Source: an uncultured Acetatifactor sp. (GTDB taxonomy: Bacteria > Bacillota > Clostridia > Lachnospirales > Lachnospiraceae). From it: a stretch of 61,375 bases of DNA. Under the pieces are notes generated by a model that saw only the letters and a list, made by a program, of their open reading frames with translations, had not been told where the DNA came from and searched no databases. Location: contig CANPXL010000017.1 in the NCBI GenBank assembly GCA_947586055.1, positions 1 through 61,375 on the forward strand, in the 5' to 3' direction. Numbering within the stretch: the stretch's first letter is position 1; each line of letters starts with the position of its first letter. This document shows, piece by piece, positions 46,397 through 55,996 of this stretch. A program made the position numbers and the translations under genes.

Positions 46397-46807
46397 TCAT
46401 TCTCCGGTATGATTCCCACCGGCGGATTCCGCCCTGTTCCGGATGGCCTCGTTGTCCCGGGCCATGACTTCATCGATCTTTTTGGACATGGTTACCCCAT
46501 ACTCAATGGACTGATCCATCACAAAGAAAAGCTCTGGCGTATTTCTGAGATTCACCGTCCCGGCCAGTCTCCGCCGGATAAAGCCTTCGGCGCTCTGCAG
46601 GCCTTCCAGCGTATTCTTTCTGGCTTCCTCATCCCCGAGGACGCTGATCCGGACCTTACAGCTTTTCAGATCCGGCGCCACCTCCGCCTCTACGACGCTT
46701 GTCCAGGAGCTGATCCTTGGATCCTTGATCTCGCCGCGTATAATTTCCGCAAGCACGCGCCGGACTTCTCCGTTGATGCGAGTATTTTTTACACTGTTTT
46801 TCCTCAT
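46397..46807 (-). CDS. rbfA: Ribosome-binding factor A
   Basis: 136 residues from the ATG at 46807 (GGAAGG upstream). The open frame extends far upstream without support. A KH-fold maturation factor for the 16S rRNA 5' end: VKNTRINGEVRRVLAEIIRGEIKDPRI, then VVEAEVAPDLKSCKVRISVLG and GFIRRRLAGTVNLRNTPELFF. It follows infB by 230 bases; that gap holds a permissive open frame but no recognised gene. Confidence 0.94.
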   Translation of the reverse strand: MRKNSVKNTRINGEVRRVLAEIIRGEIKDPRISSWTSVVEAEVAPDLKSCKVRISVLGDEEARKNTLEGLQSAEGFIRRRLAGTVNLRNTPELFFVMDQSIEYGVTMSKKIDEVMARDNEAIRNRAESAGGNHTGE

Positions 46808-47037
46808 TGCTTCCTTCCCGTCCTGCTTCTTTTTTGTCGGATTCCGGTCTCCGGCCGCCGCGCGCCGGCTTTCGTCAGGAAACGGCAGGGGCGGCGGAAT
46901 GTTCCCGCGGACCAGTCCGTCCTGCGGAAAGCATCTCCTCCGTCCCCGTCTGTTTTCTGCGACGCCGTGTAACCGGATAAAACCGCGCTTCCTTTCAATA
47001 TGTCCCGGATCCCGAAGCCCTCGGCGCATCCGGTTCC

Positions 47038-50034
47038 CTATCTGGGCACTTCCTCCATGACGTACGCTTCGACCACATCCAGTTCCTGGATCTGGTCAAA
47101 TCCCTCAAACACAAGGCCGCACTCAAATCCTTCCTTTACTTCCTTCACATCGTCCTTAAACCGCTTCAGGGACGCCAGCGCGCCGTCATAAATCTGCTCG
47201 CCGTCACGCGAGATCCTGATCTTGCATCCTCTCTGGAACACGCCGTCCGTCACATAGGAGCCGGCGATATTTCCGATCTGGGAAGCCCGGAAGATCTGTC
47301 TCACCTCGGCATGGCCGATCACCTTCTCTTCAAAGACAGGATCCAGCATCCCCTTCATTGCCGCTTCAATATCCTCGATGGCCTGATAGATCACCCTGTA
47401 CAGTCTGATGTCCACGCCCTCGCGCTCCGCGGTGCTCTTCGCCGTGGCGTCCGGCCGCACGTTGAAGCCGATGATAATGGCGTTGGATGCGCTCGCCAGC
47501 GTCACATCCGACTCGTTGATGGCGCCGACGCCGCCGTGGATGCATTTCACCACGATCTCCTCGTTGGACAGCTTCACAAGCGACTGCTTCACCGCCTCCA
47601 CGCTTCCCTGTACGTCCGCCTTCACGATCAGGTTCAGCTCCTTCAGATTGCCTTCCCGGATCTGGGAGAAGAGATCGTCCAGCGACATTCTGGAACGGGT
47701 CTCTTCCAGCTTTCTTTCCTTATTCTGGGCAAGGTAGGTATCCGCGTAGGATTTCGCCGTCTTATCGCTCTCATGGGCGAGAAAGACCTCTCCCGCGCCG
47801 GGCACGTCGTTCAGGCCCAGAATCTCCACAGGCATGGACGGTCCCGCTTCCTTCACCTTTCTTCCCTTGTCGTCGATCATGGCGCGGACCTTGCCGTGGC
47901 ATGCGCCTGCGGAAATAAAATCGCCCACATGCAGCGTGCCCTTCTGTACCAGCACGGTGGCGACGGGGCCGCGTCCCCTGTCAAGCTCCGCCTCGATCAC
48001 GAGTCCCCTCGCCCGACGTCCGGGATTGGCCTTCAGTTCCATGATATCCGCCGTCAGCAGAATGGTCTCCAGAAGCGTCTCTATTCCCTCTCCGGTCTTT
48101 GCGGACACGGGCACAAATTCCGTGCTGCCGCCCCAATCCGTGGCGATGAGCTCATATTCCGTCAGTTCCTGCTTCACGCGGTCAATATTGGCGGAGGGTT
48201 TGTCTATTTTGTTCACCGCCACCACGATCTCAATGCCCGCGGCCTTGGCGTGGTTGATGGCCTCTATGGTCTGAGGCATCACGCCGTCGTCCGCGGCGAC
48301 AACAAGAATGGCAATATCCGTGGAATTCGCGCCGCGCATACGCATGGCGGTAAACGCTTCGTGTCCCGGCGTATCCAGGAATGTGATCATCCTCTCGCCC
48401 ACGTTCACGGTATACGCCCCGATATGCTGCGTAATTCCCCCGGCCTCCCGGTCGATGACGTTTGTCTTGCGGATGGCATCCAGCAGAGACGTCTTGCCGT
48501 GGTCCACATGACCCATGACACAGATCACAGGAGGTCTCTCCACCATCGTGCTTACGTCTTCCTCTTCTTCCTTCAGAAGTTCTTCGATGACGTCAACCTT
48601 GACCTCTTTCTCGCAGAGGATCTCATACTCCATGGCAATGTTCTCCGCATCCTCATAGGAGATCTCCTGGTTCACGGTCACAACCTTTCCTTCCAGGAAA
48701 AGCTTTTTGACGATCACGGAAGGCTGAATCTTCATCTTTTCCGCCAGATCCTTGATGGTGATGGTCTCCGGCACCGTGATCACCTTGATGACTTCTTCCG
48801 CTGCTTCCTCTTTTTTCTTTTCCGGTCTGATAAACCGGCCGGGACGGGCCTTTGCCGCCTCGTCCTCCTCATAGATATGATCTTTTCTCGATCTCTTATC
48901 TCTCTCCTGATTGCTTGCGCGTCTCTTTTCATCCTCGCGGCGCTTTTCCGTATCCTTGCCCGCAACTTCACCAGCGAAGCTCTTGCCCGGTCTGCCATCT
49001 CTGTATCCGGCTCCCTGTCCCGCATTGCCTCTGCCGTCGCGCTGGCCACCGCCGAAACCGCGTCCGCCGCCCACGCCAGCGCCCTGACCGCGCCGATCAG
49101 GCGAAGCGCCTTCCGCACCCGGCCGGCCGCCTCTCGAAAATCCGCCGCCCTGTCTTTCTCCCTGAGGTCTTCCATTTCCGCTGCCTCCTCTTGCCGGAAA
49201 CTGGCCGCGTTCCGGCCTTGTCCCCTGATAGGCGCCGGTTCCTCGTCCGTCGCGCCCGTCGCGGCCGCGGCCTTCCTGAGGTCTTCCGTCTCTGGGCGTC
49301 CTCTCCCAGGTTGCGCCCGCCCTCTGGGCATTCTGAGGGTGCTGAGCCGGCTGCTGGGGCTGCGGGGGCTGCTGTACCCTTGTTTCCTCGTTCACCGCGG
49401 GCTGTTCCGGCCTTGCCTTCTGTCTGGGCGGTTTGGAGGATACCATCTGCACGCTGGGCGTGGGGGAAGGAGGCGTCAATGGCCTGATCGGGCGCACGGG
49501 TCCCTGGGATCTGCGGTCACGGTCGTTATACCCGCCGTTTCCGCCCCGGTTCGGTCCTCCCTGGGGCCGGCCGCCTCCCGACCGCTGACCTGACATTTTG
49601 GAGTTCTGGGGATTGCTTACAAAAATAATATTGCTCTTTTTCTTTTTGGGCTGACCGCTGTCAGCGGAAGATGGCTGGCCCTGCTGTTTCGCAGGCTCCG
49701 CCTTCGGAGTTTCCCCCTCCGGCGCTTTTCCCTTTTCGGAGCCCGCTGCCGCGGCATCCTCCGGCGCTTTCTTCTTTTCCTCTGCCGCCTTTTCAGGTTT
49801 CTTTGCGGGAGCCTTCGCGGCCTTCTGCTCCGGCGCCTGCTGTTTTGCCGCTTCCTGCTGGGGCGCCTGCTGCTCCGCGCTCTTTGCGAAATGCTTTCTC
49901 ACCAGCTGCGCCGCTTCCTCGTCCACAGAACTTTGAGCCACCTTGGCCTCAATGCCCTTCTCCTGCAAAAAACTCAGGATATCCCTGCTTTGCTTATCAA
50001 GCTCTTTAGCGAGTTCATGTACCTTTATTTTCGC
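47038..50034 (-). CDS. infB: Translation initiation factor IF-2
   Basis: 998 residues from the ATG at 50034 with GGAGG upstream. The N-terminal IF2N domain ([20 protein letters not shown]) is followed by ~380 residues of low-complexity Ala/Glu/Pro/Lys and then Gly/Arg/Gln-rich sequence. A second IF2N-like segment ([21 protein letters not shown]) precedes the GTPase with [26 protein letters not shown] and NKID. Domains II-IV bind fMet-tRNA. The length is large owing to the RGG-like linker. Confidence 0.96.
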   Translation of the reverse strand, partial: AKIKVHELAKELDKQSRDILSFLQEKGIEAKVAQSSVDEEAAQLVRKHFAKSAEQQAPQQEAAKQQAPEQKAAKAPAKKPEKAAEEKKKAPEDAAAAGSEKGKAPEGETPKAEPAKQQGQPSSADSGQPKKKKSNIIFVSNPQNSKMSGQRSGGGRPQGGPNRGGNGGYNDRDRRSQGPVRPIRPLTPPSPTPSVQMVSSKPPRQKARPEQPAVNEETRVQQPPQPQQPAQHPQNAQRAGATWERTPRDGRPQEGRGRDGRDGRGTGAYQGTRPERGQFPARGGSGNGRPQGERQGGGFSRGGRPGAEGASPDRRGQGAGVGGGRGFGGGQRDGRGNAGQGAGYRDGRPGKSFAGEVAGKDTEKRREDEKRRASNQERDKRSRKDHIYEEDEAAKARPGRFIRPEKKKEEAAEEVIKVITVPETITIKDLAEKMKIQPSVIVKKLFLEGKVVTVNQEISYEDAENIAMEYEILCEKEVKVDVIEELLKEEEEDVSTMVERPPVICVMGHVDHGKTSLLDAIRKTNVIDREAGGITQHIGAYTVNVGERMITFLDTPGHEAFTAMRMRGANSTDIAILVVAADDGVMPQTIEAINHAKAAGIEIVVAVNKIDKPSANIDRVKQELTEYELIATDWGGSTEFVPVSAKTGEGIETLLETILLTADIMELKANPGRRARGLVIEAELDRGRGPVATVLVQKGTLHVGDFISAGACHGKVRAMIDDKGRKVKEAGPSMPVEILGLNDVPGAGEVFLAHESDKTAKSYADTYLAQNKERKLEETRSRMSLDDLFSQIREGNLKELNLIVKADVQGSVEAVKQSLVKLSNEEIVVKCIHGGVGAINESDVTLASASNAIIIGFNVRPDATAKSTAEREGVDIRLYRVIYQAIEDIEAAMKGMLDPVFEEKVIGHAEVRQIFRASQIGNIAGSYVTDGVFQRGCKIRISRDGEQIYDGALASLKRFKDDVKEVKEGFECGLVFEGFDQIQELDVVEAYVMEEVPR

Positions 50035-50068
50035 CATGCCTTCCTCCATTTCTGCCGTCAGCGGCTCC

Positions 50069-50392
50069 TTATCTTTCTTCCTCTTTCAGTTGTCTTACGA
50101 TCGCATCCGCCAGTCCCGCGTCGCACACGCCGACGGATGACCGAAGATCCTTCCCGACAGCCCTGCCCAGCAACTCCTTCGTCCCGTAACAAAGCAGCGG
50201 GATTTCGTAATAACGGCACTTGTCGGCAAACATCTTTGCGGTATTGTCAGACGCATCTTCCGCAAGGAGCACCAGGCTGACGGATCTCTTCCTGATGGCC
50301 TCCAGGGTCTGAAACTCGCCGCTGACCAGATTGCGCCCTCTCATGGCAATGCCCAATAGCGAATACACCTTATTCTGCTTCAAGATCTTCAA
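50069..50392 (-). CDS. ylxQ: L7Ae-family RNA-binding protein YlxQ
   Basis: Up to 107 residues. L7Ae/L30e fold: [65 protein letters not shown]. The start is uncertain: TTG at 50392, another TTG three codons on, or GTG eight codons on; all lie inside or next to the end of ylxR, which it overlaps. Such proteins bind kink-turn RNA. Position between nusA and infB is conserved in Firmicutes. Confidence 0.9.
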   Translation of the reverse strand: MKILKQNKVYSLLGIAMRGRNLVSGEFQTLEAIRKRSVSLVLLAEDASDNTAKMFADKCRYYEIPLLCYGTKELLGRAVGKDLRSSVGVCDAGLADAIVRQLKEEER

Positions 50393-50642
50393 ACTCCCTC
50401 TCCAGGCGGTCGTACACCTCAGTCGGAATTCCCATCTTAAACGACCGCTCCAGACCTTTGTTCTTTCTCGCCCGTGCCAGACATTCGCTGCTCCTACAAA
50501 CGTATGCGCCTCTTCCGTTCTTTTTTCCTGTGACGTCGATACAAATTTCGTTTTCCGCCGTTTTCAGGACGCGCATCATTTCCTTTTTTGACTTCATCTC
50601 ACCACAACCGACACACTGGCGCAGCGGAACCTTTTTCGCCAT
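50370..50642 (-). CDS. ylxR: YlxR/DUF448 RNA-binding protein (RnpM-like)
   Basis: 90 residues. The family signature PLRQCVGCGEMKSKKEMMRV sits at the N-terminus; GRGAYVCRSSECLARARKNKGLERSF follows. In B. subtilis this protein (RnpM) binds and modulates RNase P RNA. It lies 8 bases after nusA and overlaps ylxQ by ~23 bp, so the three are translated as a coupled group. Confidence 0.93.
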   Translation of the reverse strand: MAKKVPLRQCVGCGEMKSKKEMMRVLKTAENEICIDVTGKKNGRGAYVCRSSECLARARKNKGLERSFKMGIPTEVYDRLEREFEDLEAE

Positions 50643-50650
50643 AGATCTTT

Positions 50651-51835
50651 CTACTCCTCCGAGGGAGCGTCTTCATACCCGTCTGCGGCTTCGCCGTCTT
50701 CCCCGTACCCGCTCTCCTCATACTCTTCATACTCTTCGTACGCCTCGTCCTCATAATCGTCCACATAGTCCTCATAGCGGAAGCCGGGAGCGTCTTTTGC
50801 CTGTGTCTCCGATTTAATGTCGATCTTATATCCTGTCAGCCTTGCCGCAAGCCGGGCGTTCTGCCCCTCCTTGCCGATGGCAAGGGACAGCTGATAGTCG
50901 GGAACCACTACCTTTGCCGTCTTTTCGTCGGGATCCGCGAACACCGCCACGATCTTCGCCGGGGAAAGCGCATTCTGGATCAGGTTGCCGGGGTTGTCGT
51001 CCCAGTTCACGATATCTATCTTCTCTCCTCTCAGCTCTTCCACGATGGCGTTTACTCTGGCGCCGTTCATCCCCACGCAGGCGCCCACCGCGTCCACATT
51101 GGGATGGTTGCTCCAGACGGCGATCTTGGTTCTGCTGCCCGCCTCTCTCGCAATGCTCTTGATCTCCACGGTGCCGTCCCTGATCTCGGTAACCTCGGCT
51201 TCAAACAGGCGCTTTACCAGTTCCGGATGGGTCCGGCTTACGCTGATGCGGGGTCCTTTGGGCGTGTTCTTCACCTCAAGGACATACACCTTGATGCGCT
51301 CGGTAGGGCGGAAGATTTCCGTCTTTACCTGCTCGCTCTCGGCAAGCAGGGCGTCCGCCTTGCCCAGGTTGATGCTGATGTTCCTGCCCACATAGCGCTG
51401 TACGACGCCGGTGACGACGTCTTTTTCCTTTTCATAATACTGATTATAGATGACGCTGCGCTCCTCCTCCCGTATCTTCTGAAGGATCACGTTCTTCGCG
51501 TTCTGTGTGGCGATGCGTCCGAACTCTTTGGATTTGATCTCCACATGGATCATGTCGCCCACCTTTGCCTTGGAAGAAATCTCCAAAGCGGCGTCCAGCG
51601 GGATCTGAAAGCAGGCGTCCACCACATCCTCGGTGCTCTCCACCACTTCCTTTTCCGCATATACCAGAAAATCACAGGTCTCGCGGTCAATCTCCACATG
51701 TACGTTGTCCGCCTTGCCAAAGTGATTCTTACATGCAGTCAGAAGCGAGTTTTCTATGGCTTCAAAAAGAGTTTCCTTGCTGATCTCTTTCTCCTTTTCC
51801 AGAATATCCAGCGCCTCCATCAATTCCTTGTTCAT
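50651..51835 (-). CDS. nusA: Transcription termination/antitermination protein NusA
   Basis: 394 residues from the ATG at 51835 with GGAGG upstream. The N-terminal RNA polymerase-binding domain ([21 protein letters not shown]) is followed by S1 (~135-200, [24 protein letters not shown]) and KH domains ([47 protein letters not shown]). An acidic tail of ~45 residues rich in Glu, Tyr and Asp follows, without the proteobacterial C-terminal repeats. It often controls its own operon through leader terminators. Confidence 0.96.
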   Translation of the reverse strand: MNKELMEALDILEKEKEISKETLFEAIENSLLTACKNHFGKADNVHVEIDRETCDFLVYAEKEVVESTEDVVDACFQIPLDAALEISSKAKVGDMIHVEIKSKEFGRIATQNAKNVILQKIREEERSVIYNQYYEKEKDVVTGVVQRYVGRNISINLGKADALLAESEQVKTEIFRPTERIKVYVLEVKNTPKGPRISVSRTHPELVKRLFEAEVTEIRDGTVEIKSIAREAGSRTKIAVWSNHPNVDAVGACVGMNGARVNAIVEELRGEKIDIVNWDDNPGNLIQNALSPAKIVAVFADPDEKTAKVVVPDYQLSLAIGKEGQNARLAARLTGYKIDIKSETQAKDAPGFRYEDYVDDYEDEAYEEYEEYEESGYGEDGEAADGYEDAPSEE

Positions 51836-51885
51836 CGTTTCCTCCATTCCGGCTTTCCGCCCTGCTTATGTTGATCCGTTTTCCT

Positions 51886-52350
51886 CTAAAAATCCAGCGC
51901 CAGCCGGATCACCGCGATCTCGCTGCGGGGAAAGCTCCTTTGGGTCTCTCCCTCACGGACGACGATGCTCTCGGCGTCGAAGCGCTCCAGTATCCCCGAA
52001 AATTCCTTTCGGCCGTCAGCAGGCTTAAACAGCTTCAGCTCCACTTCCATGCCTATGGCCGACATAAGGTGTTTGTCCTTTTTCAGGATTCTCCCAAGCC
52101 CCGGACTGCTGACCTCCAGAATATAGGAATCCGGTATGGGATCCACTCTGTCCAGTTCATCCGAGAGCGCCCTGCTGACGTTCTCGCAGTCCTGAATGCT
52201 GACGCCGCCGGGCTTGTCAATGTACGCCCGCAGATAATAGTCGCTGCCCTCTTTGACATATTCCACATCATAGACTGACACGCCGTTGGCCGCCGCGATA
52301 GGCGAAAGCAGCTCCTCCGTCTGTTTCTCGTATTCTTCCCTTCTGGACAT
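51886..52350 (-). CDS. rimP: Ribosome maturation factor RimP
   Basis: 154 residues from the ATG at 52350 with GGGGAGG upstream. Needed for 30S maturation. Motifs: GVSVYDVEYVKEGSDYYLRAYIDKPGGVSI, CENVSRALSDELD, YILEVSSPGLGRILKKDKH. First gene of the nine-gene translation/RNA operon, 50 bases before nusA. Confidence 0.95.
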   Translation of the reverse strand: MSRREEYEKQTEELLSPIAAANGVSVYDVEYVKEGSDYYLRAYIDKPGGVSIQDCENVSRALSDELDRVDPIPDSYILEVSSPGLGRILKKDKHLMSAIGMEVELKLFKPADGRKEFSGILERFDAESIVVREGETQRSFPRSEIAVIRLALDF

Positions 52351-52411
52351 TCCCGCCTCCCCGGCGCACGCGCTTCTTTTCCGTCCGCCGCCTGCCGTCC
52401 ATACATCAAGA

Positions 52412-52433
52412 AAGAGTGGCAACTGCCACTCTT
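52412..52433 (-). terminator. Leader hairpin of the rimP operon
   Basis: A perfect 9-bp stem AAGAGTGGC/GCCACTCTT with a 4-base loop and a short T-rich tail lies between the promoter and rimP. It may be a weak attenuator through which NusA controls its own operon, or an mRNA-stabilising hairpin. Confidence 0.55.
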
Positions 52434-52460
52434 ACCTTAACATCATCATGAAACAAATTC

Positions 52461-52489
52461 AGTATACTGCCAAATGAACCGGATGTCAA
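52461..52489 (-). promoter_or_regulatory. Sigma-A promoter of the rimP-ribF operon
   Basis: A consensus TTGACA (52489-52484), a 17-base spacer and TATACT (52466-52461) on the minus strand. The leader to rimP is about 100 nt. Confidence 0.8.
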
Positions 52490-52517
52490 CCGTTTCCGAA
52501 AATTTTTCTGCAAACTG

Positions 52518-52681
52518 GTAACAGTTCAGCCGGCAGCCGGATGCATCGAAAAATCATGCTCGCATGAATTTTTCGATGAATACGACTGCCGAGGGAGCGC
52601 CATTTCATGAGCAAAGGCAGGCGCGCAGCGCCGGATAGCGCGTCAGCGCGGCTTTGCGAATGGCGCGGCCTGAACTGTTAC
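52518..52681 (+). mobile_element. MITE-like repeat A, best-preserved copy
   Basis: 164 bp with perfect 12-bp inverted ends GTAACAGTTCAG / CTGAACTGTTAC. Perfect 8-bp direct repeats GCAAACTG flank it (52510-52517 and 52682-52689), the mark of a transposition event with 8-bp duplication. An inner hairpin pairs CGAAAAATCATGC with GCATGAATTTTTCG. There is no coding capacity, so a transposase would act in trans. It lies between the LiaF-like gene end and the rimP promoter. Confidence 0.85.
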
Positions 52682-52698
52682 GCAAACTGCGTACCCGG

Positions 52699-53436
52699 TC
52701 AGACATATACGATCACAAGGCTTCCAAAACTGACGTCCCCCCGGATGCGGAGCACACTCGTTCCGTCGGGGCTGCATTTCCCCTGTTCCTTCGTGCTGCC
52801 GAAAACCGTGTCCGTATTGATCTCCACCTTCCACTCCGCCGGCACATAGAGCACCGTGCTGCCGAAGGAACTGTCCAGATTCACGTCTGCCGATCCGCCC
52901 CGGAGCGTTGCGTCGGAAAAATAGATCTTCAGCGATCCAAACGCATTGTCCGCATTGACATGACTGATCTCCCCGGAGAGATATTTCACCGTCTCCCCAA
53001 ATGCGTTGTCATAGGAAACGCTGTTTCCGTCCCACGTCTCTCCGGAAACCGGCGTCTTTCCATCCAGCTGCTTCCCGTTCATACTGATGTTCACAAGCTT
53101 CGGCTTCCTGCTGAATTTCGGAAACAGCATCTTAAGACCCATGGAGCCCAGCAGCGCCGCTCCCAGCACGGGCCAGGGCGTGATCTTCTCCAGACCCAGG
53201 AGTTCATCGTTCACGATGACAAAGAAGGCCGCCGCAAACAGGATCTCCGCAAAGCTTCTCCTGAAAAAACCGTCGATGAAAAACGCGATCAGACAAACGC
53301 TGAAAATCACCGTCCAGACCCCGATTTCCTCCAGATATCCCAGTTTGTCCACGACCAGCGCCGCTGCCGCCAGCAGCAGAAAAATCCCCCATAAAATCTT
53401 TTTCTTCTTTTTGCTTTCAAACTCCACTCTGTACAT
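52699..53436 (-). CDS. LiaF-like membrane protein (DUF2154-type C-terminus)
   Basis: 245 residues with AAAGGAG upstream. Four closely spaced hydrophobic helices occupy residues ~12-110 (ILWGIFLLLAAAALVVDKLGY, then VWTVIFSVCLIAFFIDGFF). A soluble C-terminal beta-repeat domain (~130-245) shows the repeated NAFGSLKIYFSD / SSFGSTVLYVPAEW pattern of LiaF/VraT-type 'cell wall-active antibiotics response' domains. LiaF inhibits LiaS in cell-envelope stress signalling, but no histidine kinase is next door. The partner here is a LytTR regulator 40 bases upstream in the same unit, which suggests a LytTR-controlled envelope response. Confidence 0.8.
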   Translation of the reverse strand: MYRVEFESKKKKKILWGIFLLLAAAALVVDKLGYLEEIGVWTVIFSVCLIAFFIDGFFRRSFAEILFAAAFFVIVNDELLGLEKITPWPVLGAALLGSMGLKMLFPKFSRKPKLVNISMNGKQLDGKTPVSGETWDGNSVSYDNAFGETVKYLSGEISHVNADNAFGSLKIYFSDATLRGGSADVNLDSSFGSTVLYVPAEWKVEINTDTVFGSTKEQGKCSPDGTSVLRIRGDVSFGSLVIVYV

Positions 53437-53476
53437 TTTTACTCCTTTCCCGCGCGCCCCTTTTGGGCAACCACCG

Positions 53477-53938
53477 TCACAGTCCCAGTTTTTTTGTGTT
53501 GAGCCGTTCCACCAAAGCCCTGTAATAATTTCTGGAAACCAGCGCCTTCTTTTTGCTTCCCGAAAACTCCACCTCGCTGGAAGCCGTCAGGTTCCTCGTG
53601 ATGGAATAAATGTGATCCAGATTGGCGATGGTGGACTTTGAAATCCTCATAAAGCTTCCCGGAAGTAGTTCCTCCAGCTCGTAAAGCCTGTATCCGCACT
53701 CATAGATCTGATCCGCCGTGTGAGCCCGTATTTCCCGCCCTTCCGTTTCCAGAAAGAAGATGTCCTCCACAGGCACGTAATATTCCGTTCCCCCTCTGGT
53801 CAGACCGAGACATCGCTTCCCGCTTCCCTGCCCTGAGATCAGATTCTGCAGGCTGATGACGGAATCGTTCAGCCCGGCGCATCGGATCACGACTTCTTCC
53901 TCTTCCAGTCCTTCCTGTATTTCTATCTTAACCTTCAT
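53477..53938 (-). CDS. LytTR-type DNA-binding transcription regulator
   Basis: 153 residues from the ATG at 53938. The short N-terminal part (MKVKIEIQEGLEEEEVVIRCAG form, residues 1-45) replaces a receiver domain. The LytTR domain (~50-150) has VPVEDIFFLETEGREIRAHT, YELEELLPGSFMRISKSTIAN and VSRNYYRALVERL. Stand-alone LytTR regulators in Firmicutes are often paired with a membrane protein that holds them inactive; the LiaF-like gene downstream could be that partner. LytTR dimers bind direct repeats, and no such pair was located with confidence upstream. Confidence 0.88.
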   Translation of the reverse strand: MKVKIEIQEGLEEEEVVIRCAGLNDSVISLQNLISGQGSGKRCLGLTRGGTEYYVPVEDIFFLETEGREIRAHTADQIYECGYRLYELEELLPGSFMRISKSTIANLDHIYSITRNLTASSEVEFSGSKKKALVSRNYYRALVERLNTKKLGL

Positions 53939-54189
53939 GGTGTTCTCTTTCCGCCCCGGACAAGGCGTCTTATGTCCCCGTATCTTCCGGCGGCTGACGC
54001 GGAAGTGTTTTCCTGTTACAGGTTCCATTATAACGGATTTTCCACGGATGTAAACGGCCGGCGCGCAAGAGGTCAGCCTGTGTGTCTGAAAGGTGATTTC
54101 TGCTGTCTTACATGTTCCTTTGATACAAAAGAGATCGTTTCCGAAAAGATTTGTCGCGGGAGCATTGTCCCAAAAAGAGAGTTGTCTCG

Positions 54190-54221
54190 CCTTCCGCAGG
54201 GAATCCTGGCCCTGCGGAAGG
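54190..54221 (-). terminator. Strong hairpin terminator after the esterase gene
   Basis: Perfect 12-bp stem CCTTCCGCAGGG / CCCTGCGGAAGG with an 8-base loop. The minus strand has a TTTTT run ~13 bases later and the plus strand a T-rich tail, so it may act in both directions. Confidence 0.55.
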
Positions 54222-54247
54222 CCTGCGCGTTTTGCTTTTACTTTCCT

Positions 54248-55870
54248 TCATGCCTTTTGCGCCTGATTTCCCGGCGCAAACCCGTCACGCCGGTCAGTGC
54301 GGAACGGCGGAAGCGGCATTCCGTTCTTACCGTAGAGGAAGCCCCCGCTCTTATAGTTCGTCCAGAGATACCGGCCGTACCGCGGCGCGGCCACCTTTTC
54401 GCTCTTCAGGACCACGGCTGCGCCTTCCGGAGTCTCTTTCACGGTCCACCGGTCAACGGGCACATAAACTCCGTCCTCCCCCGCGATCTCAAAAAGCGTC
54501 GTTTCCTCTCCGGGTTTCAGATCCTGTTCCGCCGGCTCCGGGCCGCAGTGGAAACCGCCCTCCGCCCCACGGAAATGCAGGATCAGCTCCCCTTCCCCGG
54601 GCTCGGCCCACGCATATTCCGGGCCCTCCGCCTCGGGGCGCTCCATTCCGTACGCCACCTTCAGGGCCTGAGCATAAAGCCGCTCCCCCACCACGCTCTT
54701 TCTCTTGGGATGAATCTCGTTAAATTCTCCCTGATCGATGGCACAGGCCATCCCCGTATTGCGGATTGTCCGGTACGTCCGGTCCTGCGCCTCCCGTATC
54801 AGGCACCAGTGCTTATAGTCCGGATCCTGCTTATAGCGGTGCATGGGAAGCTGTACGAACAGAAACGGCAGTTCGTCGTCGCCCCAGTCCTCCCGCCACT
54901 GCCGGATCATTCTGGCAAACAGCTTATCGTACAGCCCCGGCAAATGATCGTCGCTCTCCCCCTGATAGTACAGAAATCCTTTCAGCGTGTAGGGCATGAC
55001 GCGTTTCAGCATACACTCGTACAGTCCTCCCGGACGGTAGGGATTGATACAGCCCATGGGGCCGGGATAGCGGTTCTCTCCCACGATGCTGACCACCTCG
55101 TCCCATTCGATGTCCGGGCGCTGCCTGTAGAGTTCCGCGGCCTTTCTGTCAAACTCCGCCTGATAGGCGGCGTATTCCTCATACTCCTTCACCTGCTGCT
55201 CTCTGGTTTTCCCCTTCACGGCCTCTTCATAAGCGTCCAGATAAACCTTAAGATCCGCGTCTTCGGCCAGCGCGCTGCAGGGCATCCAGGCGGAAGCGGA
55301 AGTGCCGCCCCAGTTGCAGCCCAGGATTCCCACAGGGACCTTCAGCTTTTTCTGAAGCTTCTCCCCGAAAAAATATCCCACCGCGGACCAGCTGGGCGTT
55401 CCGGGTCCCCCGAAGCATTCCCATCCTGTATTTTCCTCCGCCTTGAAAAAAGCTTCGTCCATATTGGCTCTCTTTTGGGTATAGTAGAAACGCAGCATCG
55501 GATCCCCGGGGCGGTTCAGCGCGTCCTTTTCCGCGCAGTTTTGCAGCTCCAGCTCCATATTGGACTGGCCGCCTGCCAGCCATACCTCTCCTATGGCGAT
55601 GTTCCTCAAAATGACGCTGGATTTCCCGTCCGTCACGGTAAGAACATGCTCCACCCCTTCCCGCAGCGGAGGAAGCTGCACTTCAAACCTGCCGTTTTTT
55701 ACCGTGCCCCGTCCCCGGGATATCTGCTCTTTATCCGTGCCGAGGATCTTTCCGGAAACCTCTGCCTTCACCGTCTCCCCTTCGCTTCCGGCGCCGAACA
55801 CCGTGATCGTTTTTCCTCTCTGCAGCACACAGTTGTCGCTGAATACTGCCGCCAGCTTTAACCTGTCCAT
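54248..55870 (-). CDS. Sialate O-acetylesterase-like SGNH hydrolase
   Basis: 540 residues, no signal peptide. It should remove O-acetyl groups from sialic acids or other acetylated glycans. The SGNH motifs are visible: VWLAGGQSNMELEL (nucleophile Ser, near residue 103), GCNWGGTSASAW, FLYYQGESD and NEIHPKRKSVVGERL (catalytic His). A beta domain precedes residue 90 and another follows ~440. It is the last gene of the GT8-acyltransferase-fucosidase run, 126 bases after the fucosidase gene, which supports a role in host glycan use. Some relatives act on xylan acetyl groups instead. Confidence 0.87.
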   Translation of the reverse strand: MDRLKLAAVFSDNCVLQRGKTITVFGAGSEGETVKAEVSGKILGTDKEQISRGRGTVKNGRFEVQLPPLREGVEHVLTVTDGKSSVILRNIAIGEVWLAGGQSNMELELQNCAEKDALNRPGDPMLRFYYTQKRANMDEAFFKAEENTGWECFGGPGTPSWSAVGYFFGEKLQKKLKVPVGILGCNWGGTSASAWMPCSALAEDADLKVYLDAYEEAVKGKTREQQVKEYEEYAAYQAEFDRKAAELYRQRPDIEWDEVVSIVGENRYPGPMGCINPYRPGGLYECMLKRVMPYTLKGFLYYQGESDDHLPGLYDKLFARMIRQWREDWGDDELPFLFVQLPMHRYKQDPDYKHWCLIREAQDRTYRTIRNTGMACAIDQGEFNEIHPKRKSVVGERLYAQALKVAYGMERPEAEGPEYAWAEPGEGELILHFRGAEGGFHCGPEPAEQDLKPGEETTLFEIAGEDGVYVPVDRWTVKETPEGAAVVLKSEKVAAPRYGRYLWTNYKSGGFLYGKNGMPLPPFRTDRRDGFAPGNQAQKA

Positions 55871-55996
55871 CTGTTTTCCTTCTTTCCTGATATCGTTGCG
55901 CTGTTTTGCCTGTTTGCAATACTGCCGTTTTTGTGTTTTTCTGTCCTGTTGTTTTCCGGTTCCGTCGTTTTCTGGTTCCGTCGCTTTTTTGTCCTG

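Noticed and set aside
46808..47029. N-terminal extension of RbfA or a separate gene between infB and rbfA
   Set aside because: The frame is open but composed of Arg-rich low-quality sequence with no ribosome site. The conserved protein starts at 46807.
47311..49593. 760-residue plus-strand open frame opposite infB
   Set aside because: Shadow of IF-2; rich in Arg, Gly and His with no domain.
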